Positions 48,251-60,862 of a DNA stretch of 64,000 nt are shown here, piece after piece. Each line of letters begins with the position of its first letter. Positions within the stretch are counted from its first letter, which is position 1. The position numbers were made by a program, and so were the translations under genes. This DNA comes from Pseudisothecium myosuroides (lineage: Eukaryota > Streptophyta > Bryopsida > Hypnales > Lembophyllaceae). The notes below the pieces were generated by a model. It was not told where the DNA came from and made no database searches. It saw nothing but the letters and a program-made list of their open reading frames with translations. The stretch spans positions 31,204,224 to 31,268,223 of the forward strand of contig OX637287.1 of NCBI GenBank assembly GCA_951799445.1, written 5' to 3'.

Positions 48251-48510
48251 TGTGACCTCGTGCCAAAAGCTCACATTACCTCAAATTTTGATAAACGCAC
48301 TAATCTCATGGTGGTTATACAATCTGAACAAGGGCGCTAAATCTTAGCCATTAGATCACAATTTTTCGCTTGTCCTAATTTGTACTCTAACGTCCAATAC
48401 CCTAAAGATTGCTCCCCAATGCACTTGCTTGTCGCCATGTTATTTACGTGTGAGCTAAAATCTCTCTGAAGGTTTGGAGCCTAAAGCCGTGATTTTGAAA
48501 GTTTCATTAA

Positions 48511-49076
48511 CCCCTTAAGGACCATGAGTGCAGATTTTGTACAACAAATGAACGGAAACACATCCCAAGCTCACCAAAATGCATTTTTCATCCATAATTT
48601 TTTTTTGAAGATTCTTGTAATAGTTCTTTAACATTTGCACGGTATAAATTATGAAGATTTTTCTTTTCAAATATTCTATAATTCAAAGGATATCAATAGG
48701 TCTAGCCTCAAAAAATAACTTTTTCAGTTCATAAAATGACCCTTCAAATACAACTTGAATGAAAAAATAAAATAAAAATCTTCAAAATTACTATGATTAG
48801 AACTCATTATTTTGAAGTTATAGAAAAAAATTCTTGTAAAAATTGTAAATATTCAATCTACAATTGATTTTAGAAGGAATTTTTATTTTTTGGTTTCAAA
48901 TATTATTGTAAAACATTGATTTGTGTAATTGCTGATCTTATCATACGGATGTGATTTACAAATTATATTTTACAACTATTGTTTGAGAGTCATCATTAAA
49001 ATATTGTTTTAAGTTGCATTTTATAATAGATCTTCACAATTTTGAAAATTTGGACAACCCCTTGGTCCTTTAGGGA
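48511..49076. mobile_element. TTAA-flanked MITE, short subfamily (copy 2)
   Basis: TTAA lies at 48507-48510 and 49077-49080. The ends are CCCCTTAAGGACCATG and, read inwards, TCCCTAAAGGACCAAGG. It is 566 bp and non-coding. Confidence 0.8.
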
Positions 49077-52000
49077 TTAAGGAATATTATCTAATTCTGT
49101 TAATTTAATAGATAGTAAAAAGTTTTTTTGTATTATTTTTTATAGTATATTTTAGTATATATTGAAATAAGCACATTTTAATTATTATTTTATATAACAA
49201 GCTAGTATAATATAAGCATGCTTCCCATGAAATTGTATATTTTATATTCATTTGCAAGTTATTTGATTCTTTATATGTCTTTTAAGATCCTTATATATTA
49301 CTTAGATGTATATGCTTTTTTCTATCAATTTCTATATAATATTTGCAAAAAGATTAATTTATGAAGAATTGAATGAATATGTAATAATATCATAATGACT
49401 TCTTAGTTGTTAAGAAAAAATAAATAAAGCAAGTGAAGGCAATTGGAGCGGTTTTTGGAACAAGAAGTGAATAGCAAATACATCACAAATTCACAATCCA
49501 CCTTGCACGAAGGGATTTTTTAGTTTAGATATTGAACTTTGAAATCCAAGTTTATTTTGTTGCCTATACTAAAGACAATCAATTCTGGATGGAGTGAGAT
49601 ACTATAGGATCTAAGCTTGATTGTGTATTTGTTTATAGAGCTCTTTTTGAATGATAATTGAACCCTCATGTCAACTTACATTCTTACAATCTTATCTATA
49701 AATGATGGCCTTAATTTGCTATTAAAATGACAAGAGATGTTGATGCATTTTTACTTCTAAACCATTTATAAATTTGATACTCTAACATTCTTTGTCTTGT
49801 CACCATTATTGTCATTGCTTTCTTTTAGATGTTGCTAAACCTCAATAATTCAAAACACATAGAAGCCAAAAATTAGTTTGAAATTTCAGTTTTCACCAGC
49901 ATACATCTACTGTGAAGATGGATATGCTGCTTTACTACTTCCCTCATCAATATCTATATATAGCCATAATTTACTAATTTTCATCTGCTTAGCAAAATTA
50001 TTGTCTCCCAAAAATGGATAGAAGCACCTACCTCATTGAAAGTTCATCCAAAATTATTGGCAATCCTTAAAAAACAACTAAATCACTAAAAAATTGTTGG
50101 TAAGGTATATTAGCTTGACTTAATGGTTATTAATAGTATTTATATTTGTCTATTTTTTGTTGGAATAGAAAATAATCTATTGTTAGGCAAATTTTATAAC
50201 TTTGAATCCTTCATCTATATAATACATCCTATAAGAATTACATCCCAAGCCTTCTACAAAATTGATCATGAGAAAATACATGCAACCAAAGCAAAAGTGA
50301 AAGCCTAAATTATACCAAATCTGGAGGTAAGGAGGTCAAATTATTGAAGGTTTTAATTGGATGAAATCGAATAGTCTTTAGAAATTGGGTTTACACCATG
50401 AAATGAGGGGTCATGAATTGTCCAAAAGGCACATTTTTTCCTGTATGGCAACAAAAGTCTTTAAATTTTGAGCCCCCTCTTCTCCAAATTATAATTAGGC
50501 CCACCTCAAAGAAGTGGGTTTGATGGAAGATGTGGAATCCTTGCTGAAAAGTAATATTTTATTCAAAAAATTGATGAATTAATTATTCTATCATCATTTC
50601 ATGCCGCTTTGGTGCTTTACTCGAATCTAAAAGAGGACTTCTCAGTGGCAAACAAAGAGACTTGGAGAATAAGACTCCCCAATTTCTAATCCCCTCATTT
50701 TAGGTGTAAAACAAGCCTAAGACCAATAACAAACAATAAGGCCTTCATTCTAATTATCACTATGATCAAGTCAAGTCTATAGTTCATTTTTCTTTTTCTA
50801 TCTTAGCTTTTATCAAATACTTTAACCTCTAATATTACTTACAAACACGTTGTGGTTTATAAGGTTTCGGCCACTTGCTGAGGTGTGATTCATAACTTAT
50901 TTGCACGCAAAATTTACATTTTTGATTTTGTATTTTTGATATTGATGTGAAAATATTATTTGTGTGCACATGCAAGTTTGGGTGCATATTCCATGAATTT
51001 TTGTTACAATACTCCATGAATATTCAACTTTGTTCCTTCTCTCTTTTAATTGTTACAAAACAATAATCCATTCTTTAGAATATAGAGAAAGGCATTATTG
51101 AAAGTTTGATGAATTTATTGATGTTTTTGAATGTTTTATTCTTTTCAATGTGATCATAGTACCATATGCAATGGGTAGGATTGACATTCTTCACAAAATA
51201 TTTATTCAGTGTCCCAAAATTAAAAATATTTCTAAGAATTATCTCAAAAAAATTCTTGTTTTCCATGCAAAAAAAATTCAAAAATTTTGCACCCATTTTT
51301 AGAATTATTTATTGTTGATCTTGATAATAAGGTATAATAATGCAAGGTGCATGATTTTTTTATAAAGTAGATTCAAGTTTTGATTTTTTAGAAGGCTAGT
51401 TTCTAGCCCTAAAATTTTCATGATACTAAAAGATGAAAACTAAATTCAACATCGTCTTATTTTCATTGAATTGGGAAGTTGAAATCCCCCCACACACATG
51501 TAGTTAAAAAAACACACCTACTTTTAGAGTTTCAAACTATGAATCTTACAAATGGTAAGGAAGTTGAATTTGAAATTTTTTGCATGTATTTTATATGAAG
51601 TTGAAACTAAGATCGCATTGTTATAATTGTCATTGTTTATATTTGTTTCACTAAAATATCTTGACAAAAAGAAATATTTTTTACGTTTTGGGGGCACTAA
51701 ATACAAAGGAATTTTAGGGATTAAAAATCTCCAATATAAAATTTTCATGTCAAGTAGAAGTGAGGGAGCCACAAGTGTTAGCTTCTTTAGATGATGGCCA
51801 AAAACCATAAAGATGATAATTTTGTAATCAAATGACAAAACAATCAAAAATTATTTTTTAGTCAATGTAATTGCCTAATGTGTGAGAGGTTTGTATTGCA
51901 AATAACTTTGAAAAAATGAACTCGAAATTACTCATCCACATGACATACAACAAAAAAAAATACTTATTTGGTCTTTTCGATGGATTGCACTATAAAGTTT

Positions 52001-52671
52001 TGCATTTGAGTTGACTTTTTTAATTGAAAATATGTACACTAAAATTAATTTGCAATTGAAATTTACATACTTGGATGTAATTATCTTCATATATACACTC
52101 CATAAGGCTTGGACTTTGCTTCCTATTATACTTCTAAGGGGATCTTCCATATAGTTACAACAATAGTGTGCTGTCAATTCATATGATCATCAATTTAGGT
52201 AGGAGCTGGAAATAACACTAGCTTGGAAGACACAATGTACCAAAAAGATATTTTCTTTACTTTTTTGAATTAGTTGTCTTCATCTTTTGTGATCCTCATG
52301 ATTCCTAACGACCAAGTTGGAATTTGGTTTTAAGAAGTCTATTTTAAACCCCCTAAAGCTATTTTAAATCCAAAATGTTTTTTGGATGTTTGAGGCATCC
52401 AAAGTGAAGTATCAAATATTGGTTTTTTCTATCATTTATTTTTATCTTGGATAATTGAGCAATCTTCTAGAGAATCTCATTTTTATAAAGATCCAACAAT
52501 TATATAAAAAGTTACATTTGTTTTGTTTTGACCTCCAATTTGCATACGTGAAGCAAAGCATTATTTTGCTTTGAAAATTTTCAAACTTCTTCCTAACTTT
52601 TGGTGCCAAAAGTACAATATGTTCTCACAATTTAATAGATGATTGAATTATCTCATATATTCAAATTTGTT

Positions 52672-52917
52672 CAACGGTGCTAGTATGTGAGCCCAAAAAT
52701 GCAAACTTGTGAGCATCAACTCTACAATATAGGTACCTACAATATAGATACCACACACTATAGAAGGTGTATGTATCATAAACACCTATAATATGGATAT
52801 TTGTAACATATATACCCTATAATCATAGACGATTTTTATATAATATACACCTATAACGTAGGTGTGTGGCATTCTAGGCTCATGACATCACACTCCTATG
52901 CTTACATAATAGCAACC
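52672..52917. mobile_element. MITE with GCTAGTATGTGAGCC ends
   Basis: The left end is CAACGGTGCTAGTATGTGAG. The right end, read inwards, is GGTTGCTATTATGTAAGCA. The interior has ATAGGTACCTA-type palindromes. It belongs to the family of 20398-20831 and has no counterpart in the left arm. Confidence 0.75.
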
Positions 52918-54325
52918 CAAAACATTAAAAATCCATATCTATGATTCTTGAAGATAAATTTATAGATATATTGATCGTTGTAAGTTTCCAATTCATTATT
53001 TGGGATTCACAATTTTCTTTTTGTTTGCTTTTATAGTTTAAATTAAATTTTATATACAAAAAGTCCCTTCAAAAGTGTTAAATCAAAAGAGTCATGTTAC
53101 ATGCTAATATGGTTATTGGTCCAAAATATAGTGATGTACCTAAAATAATCCAAAATCCTGCATATTTATAGGTTAAAAATCTAGAAATAGTAGAAGTTGT
53201 GTAGACTTTGTGAATAGTACCCAATTTGCCTATATTGACCATGCGTGTGACTCAATCTAGCTAAAATGGTTAGAGGGAACCTTAGTGAGATCCCTAAATC
53301 AATTCCCAAGGATAGGTTTTAGTTTTCCAATTGTTTTGTAAAATGATAGAAACCCTACTTATTAGGCTACAAGTGATACAAACTCAAGATGACTAGTGGA
53401 GGACATCTACGATAGAAGGATAGAGTTATAGAATTGATATTATGCTAAGGGCTCAACGACGAAATTGATTTGTCAAGATTCCCCTCAACATAAAAGATTC
53501 TTTGATTATTGATAATTAAAGAAGATTGCGGGATTTTATTCTCCTTCTTTGAATGTGTAGAATAAAAATATAAGCTTGCACATCTTTTATAAAATTCTAT
53601 GAGAGGTCTTATAAGAAGTTCCGGAATTTTCTGACTTTTAGAAGACCCTCTTCCGGATGGTCAACTACCCAACTTACAATAATAAATTCCTAGAAATTAT
53701 CAAAATTGCAAAAAAAATCTCACTAATAATTTGAATAGTGTTTTTTTTGCTAATAACAAGCTTCAACAAACTTCATGACATTCTGACATCTAGAGGTACC
53801 TGAATTGGCAAGATTCTTTGATTTCAAGAAAATTCAAGAAAATTTGTGAAGTTGACCAACGTTTTGGGAGTATACAAAATTGAAATTAGGCCAAAGCGGG
53901 GTCTTTTCTTACTCCCTTGTTTTTTTTGAAGAGCATACGCTAGTTTTTTTTCTTCAGAATAAGTAATTTCTAATAGTTAGATTTTTACCTGTTCTAGTTT
54001 TAAGTTGGCGTTAGATTTTGATTAATTTTTTGCAATGAAGAAGAAAATGAGGATTAGTAGATTTAAAGTTGGCCTTTTAAAGTCAATGGGGCAATCTGTT
54101 TGTGATTTGGAATCTTTCTCTAAAAGTTAGAATTTTAGATCAACTTAAAAAGTAAAAAATTCAAAAGATTAGGATGAATTTTTTTTCACACATTGTCTTA
54201 CTTGTTTATCACACTTCTGTATGGTTGGAATTAAAAATAAAAATAATTTTGAGTCTAGATTAAGCATAAAAAAGTGACAACTTTGGACTTTTTTACTTCC
54301 AAAACATCCTCCGGCGTTTAGGAAG

Positions 54326-54573
54326 GGTTGTTACTATGTGAGCATAGAAGTGTGAACCCATGAGCCTAGAATACTATACACCTATATTATAGGTGTATAT
54401 ACTATAGAAATTATCTATGATTATAGGGTATATGTGTTACAAATACCCATATTATAGGTGTTTATAATACATACACCTTCTATAGTGTGTGGTATCTATA
54501 TTATCTAGGTACCTATGTTGTAGGCTTAATGCTCACAAGCTCGTATTCTTGGGCTTACATACTAGCACCGTTG
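54326..54573. mobile_element. MITE with GCTAGTATGTGAGCC ends
   Basis: The left end is GGTTGTTACTATGTGAGCA. The right end, read inwards, is CAACGGTGCTAGTATGTAAG. The 248-bp element sits in the right arm where the left arm (about 28625-28690) has none. Confidence 0.8.
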
Positions 54574-54784
54574 CCAAAACACCCTTTGTTGACACTTTGA
54601 CTCCGTTGGATCTATTTTAGAAGATATTTGGCCATTTCGATAAAATTTACTGAACAATTGTTTTTGGAGCCTTCGTTGCTCCATTGTACTTGTTTTTGAA
54701 GCAATCTTTGAAAAATATTGGGGTCCCTTGAAAGCTTGTATTTATATTATTTTGCACTAGCCAATTATTTTTGGAGTTGTATAG

Positions 54785-55391
54785 GCGAGGCAACCCAATC
54801 CAGATCAACACCCCATTCTCGCAGAGTAGGCTTCTCTCTTTCCGTGAAGGAGGAGAAGCACAATGATTAATTATGGCACGGTTCCCAAGGTAGTTGTGGC
54901 GCATTATAATTGGTTCGAAGACTTTCAATATTGCAACCAGTCCTTGGTTGGAAATAGCAAGACCTATACACCAATATGGGATGGGCACAATCTCCAACTG
55001 ATCAATTCATAATAATTTTGTTTTGAGACCAAAAAATCTGAAAATTCTAGAAACTGTCCAAACTCTATTTCTGCACACGAAAAAAAAATCCCCGGAAGAA
55101 ACCACCCTCCAGATTCATGTAAGTCCTTCACCCTTTACGTACTAGGAAGCCCAAATTGGGCTTTATATTTTTTCAAGCAATTTTGAAGATTTTATATGAG
55201 GCTTATTTATTTATTTTAATAATTATTTATTTAAACCAATGCATGCAATGTTCTTCATTTAAGCTAATGATACAATAAAATTTCTCATTTAGATTATACT
55301 TTCTACAATATGATAAATCAAAGTCCACAACTTAAAATTATGAATTCTTAGTACGTAAAGGGTTAAGTGGTCAGAAATGGGTTGCCTCCCT
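54785..55391. mobile_element. Right-arm insertion of about 600 bp with GAGGCAACCCA ends
   Basis: Left arm sequence around 28430 reads straight through. Here it is split between GGAGTTGTATA and CTTAACTAATTTCTAC. The insertion starts GAGGCAACCCAATCCAGATCA and ends, read inwards, GAGGCAACCCATTTCTGACCA, so short inverted ends exist. The ORF at 54647-54997 spans the junction and is not a gene. Confidence 0.55.
55131..55362. mobile_element. Nested TTAA-type element with CCCTTTACGTACTA ends
   Basis: CCCTTTACGTACTAGG at the left and inverted CCCTTTACGTACTAAG at the right bound 232 bp. TTAA follows on the right (55363-55366); TTCA, one base off, precedes on the left. It is nested in the roughly 600-bp insertion. 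Confidence 0.6.
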
Positions 55392-55794
55392 TAACTAATT
55401 TCTACTAATTCTATAGATTATCCCCCTCCGTACCTTGGCGATGCCGCTTAGGGGTCCCTCTAGTGTATTTTTTTGTAATTTACACACTTCTAAGTGGAAA
55501 ATCCTTAAGTGAAAATTCTCCTAGAATTTGTATATTTGTTGTACTAACAAGCTTTGTTTATATTGGTATTCTTTTGGTTGTACTAACCCGTATTCATATT
55601 GACATGTTATTAACCTTCCCTTGACAAAATTTGTTCAATTTTCCCTCTTTTTTTTTTAATATAGCAAAGCCTTGGCTTGCCATCCTCCACATCAATTAAT
55701 CCCTTGCGCTTAAGAAATTAGAAGGCAAAGCTTTGACTTGCCCACCTTCCAAAAGAATTGACCATAGCCTTTGAATTAGCAAAGCTTGAGTGAT

Positions 55795-56440
55795 TTAGAG
55801 TACATTTAATTGATTTAGAACCATCTAGAACACATCTAATTGATTTCAGAACAAGCCTAAATCCCATCTAGTTGATTTTGATAAGCAAGATCCATCCAAT
55901 TCATTTTAGAACAAGTTTGAATCCCATCTAGTAGATTTTGACAAGCCAGACCCATCCAATTCATTCCAGAACAAACTTAAACCCCATCCTATTGATTTTT
56001 GACAAGCAAGAGCCATCCAATTGGTTTTAAAACAAGCCAGACCCCAACCGATTGATTTTGACAAGCCACATCCATCCGATTGATTTTGGAACAAGCCTGA
56101 AGATTTTGGAACAAGGGTGAACCCCATCTCGTTGATATTTGACAAGCCACACTCATATACTTTATTTGACCACCCATTTGACTTCAGACAAGCCAACCTC
56201 CCATCTAGTTGACTTTAGACAAGCCAAATTCCATCCAGATGATTTTGACAAGCCAGACCCATTCATTTGATTTTAGAACAAGCTTGAATCCCATCCAATT
56301 GAATTTGACAAGCCAGACCCATCCAATAGATTTTAGAACAAGCCTAAATCCCATCCAATTGAATTTGACAAGCCAGACCCATCTAATAGAGTTTAGGACA
56401 AGCCTAAATCCCATCCAAGAGATTTTAGACAAGTCAGACC
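55795..56440. repeat. Minisatellite D, inverted copy, 30/60-bp units
   Basis: A higher-order unit of about 60 bp alternates TGACAAGCCAGACCCATCCA with GAACAAGCCTAAATCCCATC. It is the reverse complement of the array at 27480-28020. Confidence 0.9.
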
Positions 56441-56442
56441 TA

Positions 56443-56606
56443 CACTACAAGAGAAAGGGGTGTTTTAAGTAATGTCCTAGACATCACATCTTTTAAGTAA
56501 CGTCTTTTAAGTAGAATTTACTAAAAAGATTGTCTTTTTAGTAAAATTTTATTTAAAAGACGTGATGTCTAGGACACTACTTAAAACACCCCTTTCTCTT
56601 GTAGTG
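56443..56606. mobile_element. CACTA-type foldback MITE
   Basis: CACTACAAGAGAAAGGGGTG.. pairs with ..CACCCCTTTCTCTTGTAGTG, and pairing continues about 55-70 bp into each arm. CACTACAAG is the plant CACTA terminal motif. No matching 3-bp duplication is visible. It inserted at the edge of minisatellite D. Confidence 0.85.
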
Positions 56607-58379
56607 CCTCGTCTAGTTGAAGATCGGGCCTAGCCGGGTCAATTCTCAGTCGGATACTGGAAAAGCCATAGAAGAGCCTTGGGTGTCGCGACAATAGCCA
56701 AGGGAGTGGCAAAGGGAGTCCAGTGTCTGAAATTAAATTGGGAGTCTAGGGATTGAAATTGGAAACAAAAGTTGGAAGCTAAGAAAACTAGATACAAGGG
56801 GAGTCGGGTGCCTATTATTGTGAAGGAAGAGAAAAGAAAAAAAAATAGAAAATCAAAAGAACTTTGTTGTCAAGAACTTCAAACTAGTGAGAAAGAAAGA
56901 AAGGCACGGACATTGCGCTAATGAGATTGTAGAAATTTTGCAAAGCCTATGAGAAGGTGATTTGAATGAGAAGGAGGTTAGCAATGGAAGAAGATTAGGT
57001 GGAAATCTAAAAGAATTCTATTTAGCCATTAAAAGTTTAGATTAGACAATTATTGATATGAGGATCAAGTAGAAGTATAAGAATATTGCATTATTCAAAG
57101 TCTTGTCTTGGAATTTGAACTATTGTTCCTTTGCAAAGTCAACTAGTAGGCGTGAATAATTCAATAGAAGAGAAGTAGAAGATAAAGAAGTAGTGGGAAG
57201 GAAAAAGAAAAAAAATACTATGTAGAAGAATAAAACTTAGAAGGAAGTAGATTTGGAACAAATTTCCACAATTTGTATAAAAAAATTCGCATTGAGTGTT
57301 TAATTCCTCCATCTTTCCCTTAAATCTTTTGATTGAAAACTTTAAACTACAGCTACAATACAAGTTAGATTCAGACCATTAGAACTAGATTTTATTTCAA
57401 GCTTAGCTTTAGAAATTTGTAGAAGAGGTCTAGAGCTTTTCAAAAACCTTAATGAATATTCAACTTAGCTATTGAAAGTTATGAGTGGATGAAGTTTGAC
57501 CACTAATCGGTACTTCAAACTTCATCTGCTATATACTATTAATTTATGACTTGAAATTAACTTCTATTTTCACTTTTAGACTCTGGATTTTTATTATTTT
57601 TTAAGTTTCCATTTTTTTTTCTTGTAGATAATTTTACTAAATTTCATCCATTCTTGTTTCCAAACTTCATCCACTCATATCTTACTCATTTAAAGTCTAT
57701 TTTCTAAGTGTTTTGTGCTTTAGCATTTTGGATAGGTGAATTGAAGCTCTATAAGAAACAAAATCTAAAAATCTAAAAATAATGAACTAATAAAAAAAAT
57801 CCAACGTTTTGAAAAAGAGGTAGAAGACAACCATGTAGTAATTTAAGTTTAGAATCCTATTGAAAAAGACTACACAAGTTCAAAATTATTTTATAAATGG
57901 AAAACCAAGTTAAAATCCATAAGAACTTGAAGGATGAAGTTTGGGATAGAAGGTGGATGAACTAAGGGATTTTCTTTCATCCAATGTCAAATTTATAAAT
58001 TAACCAGTAGATTTTATCTTAAATTCATAGCCAAAATCCTAAGTCAATTTGAGTTTAAAAATCTATAGAAAAGTATAGATGGAATTTGAATTGTCCTTCC
58101 AAAGGTCAAATTTCATCCAATCATAATTTTTTCTAGGAAGCTTGGATTGAAACGAGTTTTATACTTTCAAAATTGACATGACTCAATATACAACTTAGAG
58201 TAGAGATCTCTAGTCTATAAACTCCTTGCTTAAAAAACATAGCATCTTTGTTTAATTCTATTGTTGGATCAAAGATGGTTTTATTTTGAGTTAGTAGTTG
58301 GTTACTTTACAATTCACAAATAGGCAAATAGAAAAATTCATTGCTTGGAAGACTAACTGGAAAACACCTAGGTATTCAT
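56607..58379. other. AT-rich DNA without recognised gene
   Basis: About 56610-56720 is less AT-rich and resembles 27385-27480 inverted. The sequence then has purine-rich stretches and many TTCATCCA motifs (about 57640-58130). The minus-strand ORF at 57139-57363 is low complexity. Nothing is called. Confidence 0.4.
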
Positions 58380-58537
58380 CACTACAAGAGAAAGAGGTGT
58401 TTTAAGTGAATTTTTAAATATAGTCGTGAGTTTCTAGTAAAAGTTTGCTGAAAATCTCTTTAAAGGTCATTCCTTATAATCTTATGTCTAGGACTATACT
58501 TTAAAACTCACTTAAAACACCCCTTTCTCTTGTAGTA
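58380..58537. mobile_element. CACTA-type foldback MITE
   Basis: The ends CACTACAAGAGAAAGAGGTG and inverted ..CACCCCTTTCTCTTGTAGTA pair. CAT is duplicated at 58377-58379 and 58538-58540. It is 158 bp, from the family of 56443-56606. Confidence 0.85.
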
Positions 58538-58589
58538 CATATAAGAGAATTTTTGGCTTAAAACTAAGAACCTGGTTGTACTCGTTTAA

Positions 58590-59514
58590 CTCCTACAGTT
58601 CCTTGACTATATTTTTATCAAAAATGCTCTAAAATTGCCATTTTTAGTACAAGTACCAAATTTTGGAAATAAAATCATTTTTAGACACATGTAATCATAG
58701 GATCTTGTAGTATGCTGACTTGAGAACACATAGTGAAATTTTATAAATTTCTACTACGTGAATTGCAAGGTATAAGCATTCAAATTCAATGAAATCATTT
58801 TTTGGCCCTACAAAAAACAGAGTAGCTGCACTTCACAAGCTCACTTTTCTATGAAAAAATGTTCAAAATGGTAGTGATTCTTTGGATTCTTTTTCGCAAA
58901 GAAGTTGGCTACATGCTTGAAAATTTTCACATCGTTTGGAATTGTACAACATATAGAAAAAAATAGTAAGTAGAAAGAAGTAGAGAGTGATTCAAAATAC
59001 AAAATTGTTAAGAATTTAGTTATGGAATTGAAAATGCCAATCCCAATAGTTGTAATGGTGTAATAAACAATGCACATCCTATGATTTTATTTTTTTCAAA
59101 AAATATCAAAAATTGAGTAAAATAAAGGACTTTAAAGTTTATTTTAGAGTAGAGAATCTATAACTGCCCGCAAAATAAAAATCCTCATAAATTTTATTTC
59201 ATTATTCAAAATGGAATGATACAAGCTTTCCACGTATATATAAATCTAAAAAAACAAATTTGTATTTCAAATTTGTATTTCTAAAAAAGTGATTTTTTCT
59301 AATCTGCCTGGACTGTCCGAGTTGGGAAACAAACTACATATCATGTAGTAACTTTTAAACCATGTAATCAAAAGTTATGAAAATTGTTGGGCCTCAAAGT
59401 TATTCACAATTCCCATGACGTGTGTAAATTTCAAAGAAAAAAAATAAAATCTTCATTCGTAGTGAGCTGCCCAAAAGTTATGTTGCCAAAAAACTCAGCT
59501 TGGTCCTTTAGGGG
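58590..59514. mobile_element. TTAA-flanked MITE, long subfamily
   Basis: TTAA lies at 58586-58589; the right flank has mutated to TTAT (59515-59518). The right end, read inwards, is CCCCTAAAGGACCAAG; the left end is degraded (CTCCTACAGTTCCTTG). The interior is in the same order as 62796-63716 (TTGCCATTTTTAG.., GGATCTT.., TTCACAATT). Confidence 0.75.
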
Positions 59515-60120
59515 TTATCCAGGGTGGATAATAAAGCACTCACAATGGTCAAAGTCTTGTTGACTTATTACATTCTAAACTCACAACACTCATATCTCAT
59601 TTGGTAAATTTATAGTAGTCTCCTAGGTGGTGCCTCTTGAATTATAATTTATAAAATGAACTTACTATTTTGTTAAAAAACACAAATAGAGAATTCATGA
59701 TAGTATGTTTGAATGTCCTCAAATATGAAATCAAACAACCATTCATCAAAAATCTACAACAGACAATCTGGAAGGGAAAATTTTGAAAAAAACATCAAAA
59801 ATCCCTAGCCATTGTTTAAATTTTTTTGGAGAACCTCCTTGGCTTTGAATCTTAGTCGTCAATCTAGACTAGGAAAATTTTGAACCTCCTTTTTTTGTTG
59901 TCAATCTTTAAAAACAAAATAATACGAATATTATAGTGATACAATTATCTAGTATTTATATAAGATACTATATATGTATACAAATATTGTATTTGAAATA
60001 TTTACATGGTACAATTTATGGTACAATTTATAGACATAGGTATTGATGCAGGATATGGAATAATAATACTGATGACATATGGATACGTGTACTATGTCAA
60101 TATCCCATATCAATTGAATC
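59515..60120. other. AT-rich spacer, nothing recognised
   Basis: No gene or clear repeat is found. Confidence 0.4.
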
Positions 60121-60360
60121 CTATAAAATAGTGAAATTAAGTTGCTTCTCACTAATTTCTCGACAATTGACACTATAAAAATATTTATTGTTTTTATACT
60201 TTTGAATTAGTTATTGTTGTAATTGGAACTTATAAACCTCCATGTGTACAAATGGAAATATCTTTAGAAATATTTGTTGACTTGGATGACTTATTGAATA
60301 ACTTTCTTAGTGTAAGGCAACCCAATTGTTGAAGCAATCTAATTTCACTATTTTGTATGA
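60121..60360. mobile_element. MITE with GTGAAATT-type inverted ends
   Basis: CTATAAAATAGTGAAATTAA.. pairs with the inverted right end CATACAAAATAGTGAAATTA.. It is about 240 bp, in the same family as 1894-2150. Confidence 0.6.
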
Positions 60361-60862
60361 GTTATAAGAATTTTTTAGAAGATATAAATATATGGAAGGG
60401 TGGGTTGCATAAAACTAACAACTAACTCTTATAAAGTCTTGTAGTCTAAAAATTACAACCTTCTATTTAAGTAGTGTTTACAAACCTCATATCTCAATTG
60501 TTATAAAATCTATTGGTAACAAAAAGATCTCCTATTAGTGTGTGTTACAAAATGACCTTACTTATGGTTATAAATTTTTACATTGGAAAAATATTTTTGC
60601 AATGCTTTTAATTGATTTTCTATAAAGTTTTAAGTTTATTTAGAATTGATTTCTTATTGAAATCAATAACAAAAGTGTTTAAAATTACAAATAACAATTT
60701 CAATCATTATTTTAATCTTCAAATAAGATTTGACTCTTATATTATTGAAAGCATTATTAGACTCAAAGTTGAGTAATCTAACATAATTAAATGGATACAT
60801 TTCCATGTCTTGGGACACCTTGTCCCATACTAATTTTTTCTACAAATCAAGTTTGACACTTT
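60361..60862. repeat. Fragment of repeat block B/C, inverted
   Basis: About 60680-60860 is the reverse complement of about 25480-25680 (for example AAATAAGATTTGACTCTTA). It is interrupted on the right by a CACTA-type element. Confidence 0.6.

Larger units (their letters stand above)
49520..55760. repeat. Right arm of the long inverted repeat (block E)
   Basis: This is the reverse complement counterpart of 28050-33350. It is longer mainly because of insertions at 52672-52917, 54326-54573 and about 54785-55391. No conserved ORF is found. Confidence 0.75.

Noticed and set aside
54890..54945. SINE or tRNA-like sequence (GGTTCGAAG resembles a B box)
   Set aside because: No matching A box at the right distance and no cloverleaf could be made.
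54647..54997. 116-residue minus-strand ORF
   Set aside because: It crosses the junction of an insertion in the right repeat arm, and the left arm keeps no such frame.
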